Shown here: piece after piece, positions 43,808 to 52,433 of the stretch
How the letters are laid out: each line of letters begins with the position of its first letter
How positions within the stretch are numbered: the stretch's first letter is position 1
Assembly: GCF_024732245.1 (NCBI RefSeq)
Contig: NZ_CP093845.1
Location: 1,426,001 to 1,490,000 of the forward strand
DNA length: 64,000 bases
Direction of reading: 5' to 3'
Origin: Dietzia sp. B32
GTDB taxonomy: Bacteria; Actinomycetota; Actinomycetes; Mycobacteriales; Mycobacteriaceae
Translations under genes and position numbers: made by a program
Notes under the pieces: generated by a model
Database searches by the model: none
What the model was told of the DNA's origin: nothing
What the model saw: the letters and a program-made list of their open reading frames with translations, nothing else

Positions 43808-44493
43808 CCCTGTCCGCACGCGGGGTCGCCTTCCGGCACGCTGGGCCCGACGGATTCGCGTTGCCACCGACCGACCTGACCGTGCACGGGGGCCGGATCA
43901 CCGCGCTCGTGGGCCCCTCGGGAACCGGCAAGACCACCCTGGCACACCTGATCACCGGGCTGCTGACACCCGCAGCCGGGTCTGTGACGGTGACCGACGA
44001 GCCCGGGACGCTGACCGGCGGCTCGCGTTCCCGGTCGGTGCGGCCCCGGCCGGTGCGACCCCGGCGCGGCCGGCTGCCCGGGCACACGGCACTGCTGGAT
44101 CAGGACCCCGTGGCGGGAGCGGACCCCCGGATGACGCTCCGGCGGATGATCTCGCTGCCGGGGCGGCTGCGCGGGACCACGGTGGACGTGGACGAACTCG
44201 CCCGCGAGGTCGGACTAGACCCCGGCCTACTCGACCGCCGGCCCGGACAGGTCTCCGGCGGACAGCTCCACCGCGCCTGCCTCGCCCGGGCCCTGGCCCA
44301 GCGGCCGCGCTACCTGATCGCCGACGAGCCCACCGCGCATCTGGACCCCGAAAGCTCCGAGGCGATCGCGGCGGTCCTGCGGGCTCGCGCCGACCGGGGG
44401 CTCGGCGTCCTCGCGATCACCCACGATGAGCGGCTCGCGGCCGGGTGGGCGGACGTCGTCCACACGATGGCGGCCCCGCCGGGTCCGTCGTGA
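43804..44493 (+). CDS. Nickel/peptide-type ABC transporter ATPase (NikE-like)
   Basis: A 229-residue ATPase, short for the oligopeptide/nickel class (usually over 250). Walker A GPSGTGKTT, Q-loop region LLDQDPVAG, signature VSGGQLHRA, Walker B YLIADEPTAHLD and ITHDE are present. An Arg-rich insert (SRSRSVRPRPVRPRRGR) sits near residue 75. ATG overlaps the previous stop. It pairs with the ATPase half of the fusion protein and closes the transporter operon, which ends at a long hairpin. Confidence 0.88.
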   Translation: MTLSARGVAFRHAGPDGFALPPTDLTVHGGRITALVGPSGTGKTTLAHLITGLLTPAAGSVTVTDEPGTLTGGSRSRSVRPRPVRPRRGRLPGHTALLDQDPVAGADPRMTLRRMISLPGRLRGTTVDVDELAREVGLDPGLLDRRPGQVSGGQLHRACLARALAQRPRYLIADEPTAHLDPESSEAIAAVLRARADRGLGVLAITHDERLAAGWADVVHTMAAPPGPS

Positions 44494-44551
44494 CCGCGGC
44501 CGTCGCGACGGGTCTAACACAAGTGCCGACACGAAAGCTGGGCCGAAACCA

Positions 44552-44625
44552 CCACAGCCGCGCGCTCCAGAGTCATCCGGACGGGATATATAGCAGCAGG
44601 ATGACTCTGAGGCGCGCGGCTGTGG
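44552..44625. terminator. Long hairpin between convergent genes
   Basis: Two 27-base arms (44552-44578 and 44599-44625) pair with only two mismatches around a 20-base AT-richer loop containing GGGATATATAGC. It separates the ABC ATPase stop (plus) from the ccsB stop (minus), so it probably terminates both. It is unrelated in sequence to the five-copy hairpin family. Confidence 0.7.
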
Positions 44626-44654
44626 GAGACGCGGCTGCGGCCGGCCCGCGGCGA

Positions 44655-45653
44655 CTAGTTCAGACCGGCGTAGGAGTGCAGGCCCGAGACCACGATGTTG
44701 ATGAAGAACAGGTTGAACACCAGCACCACGAAGCCGGCGATGTTGATCCACGCCGCCTTCTTGGGCCCCCAGCCGGAGGTCGCGCGGGCGTGCAGGTAGC
44801 CGGCGTAGAGCACCCACGAGATGAACGACACCGTCTCCTTGGGGTCCCAACCCCAGAAGCGGCCCCACGCACTCTCGGCCCACACGGCGCCGAGCAGGAT
44901 GCCCACGCCGAAGACCGGGAAGCCGATGACCGTGGTGCGGTAGGCCAGACGGTCGAGGGTCTCGGCGGCCGGCAGCGGGCGAGCCAGGCGGGCACCCCAC
45001 CCGGACTCCTGGCCCTGCGGCTGCCACACGCGGATGAGGTACATGATCGACACGACACCCGGGATGAGCAGGATGCCGGAGCCCAGCGCGATGATCGACA
45101 CGTGGATCGGCAGCCAGTACGAGCGCAGCGCCGGCACCACGGGAGCGGCGTCGGAGTACAGGTGCGTCCCGCCGAAGAACAGCAGGACCAGGATCGGCAC
45201 CAGCAGATACGGCCACACCACCTGCAGCGCGGGCTTGCGCAGCCAGATCAGCCCCGCCGCCACCGCCAACAGCGTGCTACCCAGGATGAACTCGTACATG
45301 TTGCCCCACGGGAACCGCTCCGTGGACAGCCCGCGCAGCACGAGCGACCCGGCGTGGAACACGAACCCGAGCACCACGAACAGCTGCGCGATCCGCGCCC
45401 AGCGCACGTTGCCGGCCGAGGCCCGCTCCTCGTCGCCGGTGTCGGTGAGGGACCGCGACTCGGTCAGCCCGGTCCCACCGGCCGTGACCAGCTCCTTCTC
45501 CGAGACCTTGGCCACGCGGAAACCCGCGTAGTAGATCAGCGACGCGATCAGCGCCAGTGCATAGATCCCGAAGGCCGTCCGGAACGCCAGGTCCGAGTAG
45601 GTGGCCAGCGTCTCGTCGATGGGCAGGCCCTGTGCGAGGGTCAGAGTGATCAC
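44655..45653 (-). CDS. ccsB: Cytochrome c biogenesis protein CcsB (ResC/CcsA family)
   Basis: A 332-residue membrane protein of system II cytochrome c maturation, which presents haem to apocytochrome on the outer face with ResB. The tryptophan-rich WWD-type motif WGRFWGWDPKE lies near residue 270, followed by conserved helices to the end GLHSYAGLN. An early His (FVFHAGS, near residue 100) is a likely haem ligand. The GTG start shares GTGA with the resB stop. Confidence 0.95.
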   Translation of the reverse strand: MITLTLAQGLPIDETLATYSDLAFRTAFGIYALALIASLIYYAGFRVAKVSEKELVTAGGTGLTESRSLTDTGDEERASAGNVRWARIAQLFVVLGFVFHAGSLVLRGLSTERFPWGNMYEFILGSTLLAVAAGLIWLRKPALQVVWPYLLVPILVLLFFGGTHLYSDAAPVVPALRSYWLPIHVSIIALGSGILLIPGVVSIMYLIRVWQPQGQESGWGARLARPLPAAETLDRLAYRTTVIGFPVFGVGILLGAVWAESAWGRFWGWDPKETVSFISWVLYAGYLHARATSGWGPKKAAWINIAGFVVLVFNLFFINIVVSGLHSYAGLN

Positions 45654-47320
45654 CGGGTGTCGTCCTTCCGCGCGGCGTCGGCGGCGGTGCCGCGACTAGT
45701 TGAAGTGTGGCCCGCGTCGGCATCACCCGGCAACACGGGTGTGACGGACGACGCCGAGACCAGCCGGTCGCGGAGCTCGTCGAACTCGCTCCCCCAGCCC
45801 GATCGGTCCGTCTTGGCGAGGCCACCCAGCTCGACGCGGGTGACCTCGTCGTCGTCGACACTCACCCGCGCCCAGATCCTCCGGCGCCGCACCATCAGGC
45901 TGAGCACCAGTCCCGCCATCATCACGGCGGCGGACACGCCCACCCAGATCTGCGTGGGGTCGGAGGAGACCTGGATGTTGACGAACTCCTCGGCGCCGTC
46001 GAAGCGGACCGTGGTGCCGTCGGCGAGAGTGGTGGTCTCGCCGGGCTTGAGGTTGACGCGGGCCTCGCGGTTGAGCGCGCCGGACTCGATGAGGTCCGGC
46101 TCGAGCGAGAAGATCGACTGCGGGCGGCCGGTGTCGAGGCCGGCGTCACCGCGGTAGACGTCGATCGCCACCGCCGGGTCGTCCATGCGGGGGAACCGCG
46201 AGCTCAGGAGGGTGCCGTCGAACTGGGCGGTCGGGGCGAACAAGCCCTGGATGGCGATCTGCTGCGTGCGCCGCTCGGCCAGATCCGGGTACAACCCCGC
46301 CGGCGGGTCGAAGCGCATGATGCCCGAGGAGAGGAACGTCTGGAGCTCGGTCGGCGACCAGTGCTGGGTGTCCGTGCGGGTCTCGCCGTTCGGGAACGTC
46401 ACCGTGAACGTCGGCGCGAAACCGTGACCCTGCAGGTAGACGCGGGTGGACCCGATGCGCAGCGGGTGGTTGACCCGCATCTCGAACGGCTCCCACGTGT
46501 CGGGGTCGGTGGTGGTGACCTCCTCGGTGTAGCGCACGTTGGAGGTGAACATCTCGGCCTGGCCGTTGGGCAGGTAGTCGGCACGGAAGTCCTCGATCTT
46601 GATGCAGAACTGTTCGAGGTCCGTCCCGTCGACCAGTAGGCCGGCGCGGAACGAGTCGTAGGCGCTGGGGGTGGTGTTGCAGAACGCCGGGGAGTCCGGG
46701 GTGGCGACGACGACGCGCATGCCCTCGGCGTAGACGAACTTGCCGGCCGCGAACATGATGAGCAGCGCGAGCAGGCCGAAGTGGAACACGATGTTGCCGA
46801 CCTCGCGTGAGTAGCCGCGCTCGGTGGACAGTTCGATGGTGCCGGGGACACGGCCGTCGCCGTCGTTGCGCCGGACCCGGCCCTTGAGCTCGCGGCGGAT
46901 CTGATCGGCGGCCTGTTCGGGCGTGGCGGTGGTGCGGTACGCGGCGTGGTGGGGCAGGCGGGACAGGTTGCGCGGGGTCAGCGGCGGCGGCGTGCGCAGC
47001 TGGCGGACCAGTTCGAAACAGCGCGGGGTGAGGCAGCCGACCAGCGAGACGAACAGCAGGACGTAGATGGCGGTGAACCACCAGCTGCTGAACACGTCGA
47101 ACAGTTGGAGCTTGTCGTAGGTCTCGCCCAGCCAGCCGTTCTCGGCGATGTACTCGTTGACGTTGCCCTCGTTGAGACTGCGCTGCGGCAGGAGGGCGCC
47201 CGGGATGGCGGCGACGGCCAGCAGGAACAACAGGATCAGCGCCGTGCGCATGGCGGTGAGAGTGCGCCACGCGTTGCGGAGGAACGCGGTGACGGCAGCG
47301 GTTCTGGGCATGTGATCCAT
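45650..47320 (-). CDS. resB: Cytochrome c biogenesis protein ResB
   Basis: A 556-residue ResB-family protein. Three N-terminal membrane helices (LRNAWRTLTAMRTALILLFLLAV onward), a large extracytoplasmic domain (about 215-455) and one C-terminal helix. The typical phrase YIAENGWLGETYDKLQLFDVFSSWWF is near residue 60. It forms a complex with CcsB. In M. tuberculosis resB directly follows ccdA; here a 5-kb island separates them. The gene starts with ATG at 47320, 134 bases after the island. Confidence 0.94.
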   Translation of the reverse strand: MDHMPRTAAVTAFLRNAWRTLTAMRTALILLFLLAVAAIPGALLPQRSLNEGNVNEYIAENGWLGETYDKLQLFDVFSSWWFTAIYVLLFVSLVGCLTPRCFELVRQLRTPPPLTPRNLSRLPHHAAYRTTATPEQAADQIRRELKGRVRRNDGDGRVPGTIELSTERGYSREVGNIVFHFGLLALLIMFAAGKFVYAEGMRVVVATPDSPAFCNTTPSAYDSFRAGLLVDGTDLEQFCIKIEDFRADYLPNGQAEMFTSNVRYTEEVTTTDPDTWEPFEMRVNHPLRIGSTRVYLQGHGFAPTFTVTFPNGETRTDTQHWSPTELQTFLSSGIMRFDPPAGLYPDLAERRTQQIAIQGLFAPTAQFDGTLLSSRFPRMDDPAVAIDVYRGDAGLDTGRPQSIFSLEPDLIESGALNREARVNLKPGETTTLADGTTVRFDGAEEFVNIQVSSDPTQIWVGVSAAVMMAGLVLSLMVRRRRIWARVSVDDDEVTRVELGGLAKTDRSGWGSEFDELRDRLVSASSVTPVLPGDADAGHTSTSRGTAADAARKDDTR

Positions 47321-47454
47321 CTGCGGGTCGCGGCGCGCCGAGGCGGCTCGGCGCCGGTCGCACCCAGGCTAGTAGGGCGACCCTGAGCGGATCCTGGCAG
47401 GGTGTGGCCGTTCGGGGTGGGTGTGGCGGCCGTCTCCGTGGGGGGCGGACGGGG

Positions 47455-49335
47455 TCACTGACGGTTGGCGCCTCCGCCGGTGTAATCGCGGCCGATCACG
47501 CGGCCGCGGGCAGGTTCGGGCTGGTCGGGAGTCAGGGAGGCGGGGTCTTCGGCGGGTTTACGGCCGAGCACCGCGGGCGCGACCTTGACCGGGTCGCCGA
47601 TGATCGCCGTCGTGTTGGTCGCGTTGGTCAGATAGCTCGCGGGGGTGTGCCCGCGACGGTCGTTGTTCTGCCCGGCTCCCGCGGCGCCCATCATTCCGCC
47701 CATCGGCATCGCACCGGCTCGCCCAGCCTGGGCCGCACCGGTCGACGACGACGAGAACGCCCCCGCACCCGGTCCCGCAGCACCCGCACCTGCCGAACCG
47801 GCCCCGGGGACCCCGGCGGCCGGACCGCCGGAACCGAATCCAGCCAGCGTTCCGGCTCCGCCCATCCGTGACGCGCCGGCACCTGCGCCCGCTGCCGCAG
47901 CGCCGCCACCACCGACCAGCCCGGCCGACGACCCGAACCCGCGATCATGGCTCCGATTGTTGCCAGCGGTTGCTCCCCGGATCCCGCGGATGCCGCCCGC
48001 ACCGGTGGCCCCGGCGCCGGACTGCTGACCGTGCGCACTAGGCACCGGTGCGAACGGTGCCCCGGCAGCGGTGGTGGCCGCGTTGACGCCACCGCCCGCA
48101 CCCGGATGGCCCGCAGCCGGTGCTGCCGCTCCTCCCCCGTCTCCCGCGCCCGCCCGCGCAGCCAGGAGCGCCTGCTGCGTGGCTGCGTCCGTGGCCGCGG
48201 CTGGCGAGTTCGCCGTCGTGACCCCTGCGCCCGCAGCGCCGGGAGCCCAGGCCACACCCTGTCCTCCGACCTCCGCGCCGTCGACACCGCCCGTGATGGC
48301 GGCGATCGCAGCCGGGTTCGGCGCTGCGGGTTGGGCTGGCCGCGGGATGCCCTCCGTGTTCCAGATCCGGGCCATGTCGATGCCATTCGGCCCACCCAGG
48401 GCCGAGGTCGACACCACCCGGTACGCCGCGGTGAAGTCGAGGTCGTCGAGGTTGGCGTCCATCACCGCCGGGCTGTACTCGGTGTTCACGATCGCCCTGG
48501 CCTGCTGTTCTGCCGCCTCGAGCCGTGCCCGCGACGCCGCGGCAGCAGACGGCGCCACCGGACCGTGCTCGTCACCGGAGATCTGCGCGATCCTGGCCTG
48601 TGCGGCCTGCTCGGCCACGTTCCTGCGGGTCGTCACGAATCCCTCATGCGCGCGCCCGGCCTTGGCCGCGACCTGCTCCAACTCCCCCGAAAGCGCGATC
48701 GCAGAATTCACCAGCCCCGACACCGAATCCTGCGCGCTCGCGGCGAACTCACCCTGCCAGCCGCTGCCAAGCACATTGCCCAATTCGCTCTGAAGCTGAA
48801 TCGCAGCGGTACTCAAGGCCTCGGCTACGGCGGTGGCCCGCTCCCGGATGTCACTGAATTGGCTCGGTTCCAACGCCTCAGCACACTGCGCGATCCGCTC
48901 GAGCGGTGAATTCGACACGTCCTCGGGCCCGACCCGGCCGTACGCGCCCATCACGCACATCTCGTCCAGGGAGAACACATCCGTGTCACTCGCATGGATC
49001 AGCCCGAGGCTCTGCAACCCGGCAGGCTCCTCAGCCGCCTTGGACAACGCCCCCGCCAACGCCTCATCCTGCGCCTCGATAAGCCCGCCGGCGGCGGCGA
49101 AGAGTAGCGACATTGCCCGTGCTTGATCTACGAACCCATTGAGTAACGTCCTGAGGTCATCATCCGCGAATAGGGAATACACCGTCCCTAGTTGTTTTGC
49201 AGTCGAGAAGGCGCCAGTTGAACTTCGGGATGCCTCGACAAACTCGAAGTTGGATGCCGATCTCACTACTGCGGCGAAGTCGTTGCACTTTTGGACGCAG
49301 ACCCGAGCCACACCATCCTCTAAGTGAAGAGTCAC
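47455..49335 (-). CDS. Putative type VII (ESX-like) secretion substrate with WXG motif
   Basis: A 626-residue protein of two parts. Residues 1-100 are helical and end FAAAGGLIEAQDEALAGAL, similar to the EspC-like pattern. A second helical module has a GWQG (WXG, residues 192-195) turn followed by AASAQDSVSGLVNSA. Residues about 330-560 are Ala/Gly/Pro-rich and disordered. The tail TNTTAIIGDPVKVAPAVLG (near residue 585) is a recurring ending in mycolata proteins of this class. It overlaps the upstream lipoprotein gene by 4 bases. No ESX membrane components are in the window. Function is unknown. Confidence 0.7.
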   Translation of the reverse strand: MTLHLEDGVARVCVQKCNDFAAVVRSASNFEFVEASRSSTGAFSTAKQLGTVYSLFADDDLRTLLNGFVDQARAMSLLFAAAGGLIEAQDEALAGALSKAAEEPAGLQSLGLIHASDTDVFSLDEMCVMGAYGRVGPEDVSNSPLERIAQCAEALEPSQFSDIRERATAVAEALSTAAIQLQSELGNVLGSGWQGEFAASAQDSVSGLVNSAIALSGELEQVAAKAGRAHEGFVTTRRNVAEQAAQARIAQISGDEHGPVAPSAAAASRARLEAAEQQARAIVNTEYSPAVMDANLDDLDFTAAYRVVSTSALGGPNGIDMARIWNTEGIPRPAQPAAPNPAAIAAITGGVDGAEVGGQGVAWAPGAAGAGVTTANSPAAATDAATQQALLAARAGAGDGGGAAAPAAGHPGAGGGVNAATTAAGAPFAPVPSAHGQQSGAGATGAGGIRGIRGATAGNNRSHDRGFGSSAGLVGGGGAAAAGAGAGASRMGGAGTLAGFGSGGPAAGVPGAGSAGAGAAGPGAGAFSSSSTGAAQAGRAGAMPMGGMMGAAGAGQNNDRRGHTPASYLTNATNTTAIIGDPVKVAPAVLGRKPAEDPASLTPDQPEPARGRVIGRDYTGGGANRQ

Positions 49336-50027
49336 TTGAAGTCCCCCTCTGGCACAAATTTTAGGAGCGGAGCAATTGCCTGGTCGAGGGCGTCACAGGC
49401 CTCCACAAAGCGGTTTCCACGAAACTCGCCTAGGCCATTCACCACGTCCACCTTGATCCACGTTGCCCCTCGACTGGTAAAGAACAACTGGAGACATGTA
49501 CTGCCCGTTTGGTCGCCTACCTCCACCATTCGCATTCTCCGGCCGCCCTGCTCAACCTGCCTAAGGCTCTTATCGTTCAGGAACTGGGCTCTCGATTTCC
49601 ATGAAGCTGCGGCTGTGACGTGCACTTGTTCGTTCGTCCACCCACATGCCATCAAGCTTCCTGGTTCGTGCCTAGTGAGGCTGCTATTGGGATCGACCTT
49701 TGCGCCAACCCCCTCCTCGATAGCCTCGATCGGGATCTCGGCACACGGGTCGAACAGGGCAGGCCTCTGCTCGATCGGCAGGTCCCAGGGATTGCCCGGG
49801 TTTTCGGTGACGGTTGGGCTCGTCGTCGTCTCATCCCCCCCGTCAGCCGACGCGCACCCGGACAGCACCACCCCGGCGGTCACCAACGCGGCTACGAAAG
49901 CTTTACTTCTTCCCACAACCTGTACGACGGGCCGAGCCGCCGAACGGTTCCCCCGACTTGACGAATCGTCCGCCAGACCGAATCGGCGCAGTTCAGAGGG
50001 GATGCGCTCAAGGTGGTAGAGGCTCAC
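49332..50027 (-). CDS. DUF3558-like lipoprotein
   Basis: A lipoprotein of 194-231 residues. A hydrophobic signal with lipobox VVLSGC precedes an acidic linker (SADGGDETTTSPTVTENPGN) and a domain with FDPCAEIPIEAIEEGVGA and a second Cys in LMACGW, the DUF3558 layout. The GTG at 50027 is used here, but a GTG at 49916 just before the signal helix is at least as likely. This stretch is noticeably less GC-rich than its surroundings. Coupled to the type VII-like gene, so the two may act together at the cell surface. Confidence 0.7.
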   Translation of the reverse strand: MSLYHLERIPSELRRFGLADDSSSRGNRSAARPVVQVVGRSKAFVAALVTAGVVLSGCASADGGDETTTSPTVTENPGNPWDLPIEQRPALFDPCAEIPIEAIEEGVGAKVDPNSSLTRHEPGSLMACGWTNEQVHVTAAASWKSRAQFLNDKSLRQVEQGGRRMRMVEVGDQTGSTCLQLFFTSRGATWIKVDVVNGLGEFRGNRFVEACDALDQAIAPLLKFVPEGDFK

Positions 50028-50029
50028 GC

Positions 50030-50215
50030 TCAGAGATCATCGCAGTCGTCACCGGCCGACGGGTGGGTCATCACAGCCGCGGGCCCGGAGAATCCTTCGC
50101 CCGCCATGGAACCAGACGGCTGCTTCGCTGCGTCGTACATGCGATTCCGCCCGAAGTGGGCGGGGAGATCATCTGGGGAGAATTCTTCGCCTAGTCCGAT
50201 ACCAGCGGCGGACAA
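50030..50215 (-). CDS. Possible small protein, unknown
   Basis: A 61-residue frame starting with TTG, ending immediately before the DUF3558-like gene. Residues such as EEFSPDDLPAHFGRNRMYD look protein-like, and composition is balanced. I do not recognise it. No convincing ribosome site is seen, so it may be non-coding or a remnant in the island. Confidence 0.3.
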   Translation of the reverse strand: MSAAGIGLGEEFSPDDLPAHFGRNRMYDAAKQPSGSMAGEGFSGPAAVMTHPSAGDDCDDL

Positions 50216-50257
50216 CTGCGCTGGACTCGTGATCCGGTCGCGACATACGTGTCAGTC

Positions 50258-50884
50258 TCAGTTGTTGAGCAGATTCCTGCATTCCTCTTCAGTCGATTGC
50301 TCGAGGCACTCCATCCATCGGACCTGCTCATCAACCCAGGGGTGCCGGGCTTCCTGCCCCACATCCTGTCGCCACAGATAGTTGTCACAGAGGATCGCAA
50401 CCCCACTGGCGTCAACCGCCCTGCGGCCGATATCCGCTCCGATACAACTATCGCCGAGCTGTGGCCCTGCCTGCCGCATCGCCTCGTTGGCTGCCGGGTT
50501 CGGTGCCAACTGCGGGTCGCGCGACCACGCGGCACCGTCGGTGTACTGCAGACGGGCGCAATAAGCGGTCACACCGTCGGCGAAGACGGCCTGCGCTCCG
50601 CGGGGCCCGCACTCAGCACCCTCGGTCACGATCGCCTGAGCCGGCGCAGCCGGACTGCGGGGCGGCTCGTAAAGCGGTGTCATGGAGGTCGGTGTTGCGA
50701 CCTCCTTCGAAAGGGGCGATGCGGCCGCGGTCGCAACCGGTGACGACGACGCGGCGGATGTGGGAGCCGGCTCCGGTGCCCCATCAGCGTCTCCTCCGGG
50801 ACCACCGCACCCGGACGCAACGATGAGCACCGTCGTCATTGCACCGACGCCGATCACTCTGACTCGATCCGTGGCCACGTTCAT
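50258..50884 (-). CDS. Hypothetical lipoprotein
   Basis: A 208-residue lipoprotein. The signal MNVATDRVRVIGVGAMTT leads to lipobox VASGC. A Pro/Ser/Thr/Ala linker (about 30-80) is followed by a domain with several Cys: ECGPRGAQAVFADGVTAYCA, DSCIGADIGRRAV, ILCDNYLW and a C-terminal ECLEQSTEEECRNLL. The pattern recurs in mycolata surface proteins, but no function is known to me. The longer in-frame extension upstream lacks protein character. It is first of three or four minus-strand genes in the island. Confidence 0.7.
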   Translation of the reverse strand: MNVATDRVRVIGVGAMTTVLIVASGCGGPGGDADGAPEPAPTSAASSSPVATAAASPLSKEVATPTSMTPLYEPPRSPAAPAQAIVTEGAECGPRGAQAVFADGVTAYCARLQYTDGAAWSRDPQLAPNPAANEAMRQAGPQLGDSCIGADIGRRAVDASGVAILCDNYLWRQDVGQEARHPWVDEQVRWMECLEQSTEEECRNLLNN

Positions 50885-51082
50885 GTGATCAGTATTGACA
50901 CCGCCCCCTTGGCCGGGGGCCCTGTTGTACAAATTAGTTGACGCCGCGCTCCTCAAAGACCAGAGGAGTCCGCGTGCAATTGGGCGAGTAGCCCTCGAAC
51001 ACTCGGCGATGACGGCACCGGCGTTCCTCTTTCGCCTACGTGAACTGGGACGACGTGTTTGTGTCGTACCCCGATGATCTAA

Positions 51083-51098
51083 TCGAACACATGAGCGA
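51083..51098 (+). promoter_or_regulatory. SOS/LexA-like box at the start of the second HNH gene
   Basis: TCGAACACATGAGCGA matches 10 of 12 fixed bases of TCGAAC-n4-GTTCGA, with the left half perfect. It overlaps the ATG at 51091. A similar degenerate box precedes the other HNH gene at 28413. The 198 bases between the lipoprotein start and this box hold nothing else I recognise. Confidence 0.4.
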
Positions 51099-52413
51099 CA
51101 CCGAGGCGGGAGCGACTGCCAGTAGCGAGCTGACTGCCGTGCTGTCCGCGCTCGATGCACATCTACTGAACGACTGGACCGAGGCGTCCGCCGCTGAGCT
51201 ACACGCCGAACTGGTCGCGCTCGAACAGGCCCAACGCCGCATCCGCACCGCCCGGCAGATGGGGTTCATCAATGAGCGCCAAATGCTCACCGGCGGCCTC
51301 GGACTCGCACCGGGCGATGCCCGCGGCCGGCTCGACGACTCCGCCATCGCCGACACCGCCCGCATGCGCGCCACCGCCGAGGGCACCCTGTCCGCCGGAC
51401 ATCTCAAGGTCATCAACACCGCCCTGGCCGCTCTGCCCGACGACTACGACGACGAGGAGCGCGCCCGCCTGGAAGCGCAGCTGATCGCCCTGGCCGCCGA
51501 CCAGTGCACGACCCGCCGCCTCCAAGAACACGCGCACCGACTCCTGGACGCTGTCGATCCGGGGCGCACCGAGCGCGGCGCAGAAGATCGAGCTCGCCGC
51601 CGCTCGGTCACGTGCGGGGGCCAAGGACTGGACCTGATGGCCCGCGCCTCGATCACCATGGACCCCCAACTGGCCGCGTTGATGCGCGAGGTCCATGCCC
51701 GCTGGGGCCAACCCGGCCGCCTGTGGCCAGATCCGGAAGAGAAGGACACCCGCACCGACGGTCAACGAATGCACGATGCGATGGTCCACGCCCTGCAACT
51801 CGCCCTCTCGGCGGACGCCACCAAGACCGGCGCTCCGGCAGCGATCGTGGTGCGTGTCGACCTCGACCAGCTCGCCACTCTCGCCGGCTGCGGCGAGACC
51901 GACGGAGGGATCCGCGTACCCGTGCCCCAGGCACTGGCCATGGCCCGCGGCAACCACTGGTTCCTGGCGCTGTGCGACAAGGAGATCGACCTGCGGCTGT
52001 TCCGGAGTCGCCGCACCGCCTCCCGCTACCAACGCCTGGCTCTGTTCGCCGCCTACGGAGGCTGCACACACCCCGACTGCGACCAGGACGCCAGACATTG
52101 CGAAGCCCACCACGCGGGCAGACCCTGGGCCGCCGGCGGCCACACCAACATCGACGAACTCGCACTGGCCAGCGGCGACTGCCACGCGATGATTCACGAG
52201 ACCGGCTGGTCGACCGAGCCCGACCCGCACGCACCTCAGGGCGTCAGATGGATCCCACCCGCCGGCACACCACGCGCGGCCAACCCACCACCACCGAAAC
52301 CCGGACCCCCACCACCGACACCACTCGACGCACCGATACTGCCGTACGCCCTCCTCCGCGATCTGGATGCGGCGGTCGCTGACCGGCTCGATTCAGGCCA
52401 GGAGGCGGCGTGA
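51091..52413 (+). CDS. 13E12/DUF222-family HNH endonuclease-like protein (second copy)
   Basis: A 440-residue DUF222 protein with a C-terminal HNH module: GGCTHPDCDQ, HCEAHHAGRPWAAGGHTNIDELALASGDCHAMIHE. The tail is Pro-rich. It differs strongly from the copy at 28432 in the N-domain. The ATG at 51091 (MSDTEAG) sits in the SOS-like box; an in-frame GTG at 51040 would add 17 residues. It is the only plus-strand gene between resB and hemL. Such genes are commonly multi-copy in this order and are probably the mobile component of the island. Confidence 0.85.
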   Translation: MSDTEAGATASSELTAVLSALDAHLLNDWTEASAAELHAELVALEQAQRRIRTARQMGFINERQMLTGGLGLAPGDARGRLDDSAIADTARMRATAEGTLSAGHLKVINTALAALPDDYDDEERARLEAQLIALAADQCTTRRLQEHAHRLLDAVDPGRTERGAEDRARRRSVTCGGQGLDLMARASITMDPQLAALMREVHARWGQPGRLWPDPEEKDTRTDGQRMHDAMVHALQLALSADATKTGAPAAIVVRVDLDQLATLAGCGETDGGIRVPVPQALAMARGNHWFLALCDKEIDLRLFRSRRTASRYQRLALFAAYGGCTHPDCDQDARHCEAHHAGRPWAAGGHTNIDELALASGDCHAMIHETGWSTEPDPHAPQGVRWIPPAGTPRAANPPPPKPGPPPPTPLDAPILPYALLRDLDAAVADRLDSGQEAA

Positions 52414-52433
52414 CGCCGCGCGGTCCGCTCGGG

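Noticed and set aside
50885-51160. N-terminal extension of the island lipoprotein to 51160
   Set aside because: It is Arg-rich, overlaps the SOS-like box region and precedes a clear signal peptide starting at 50884.
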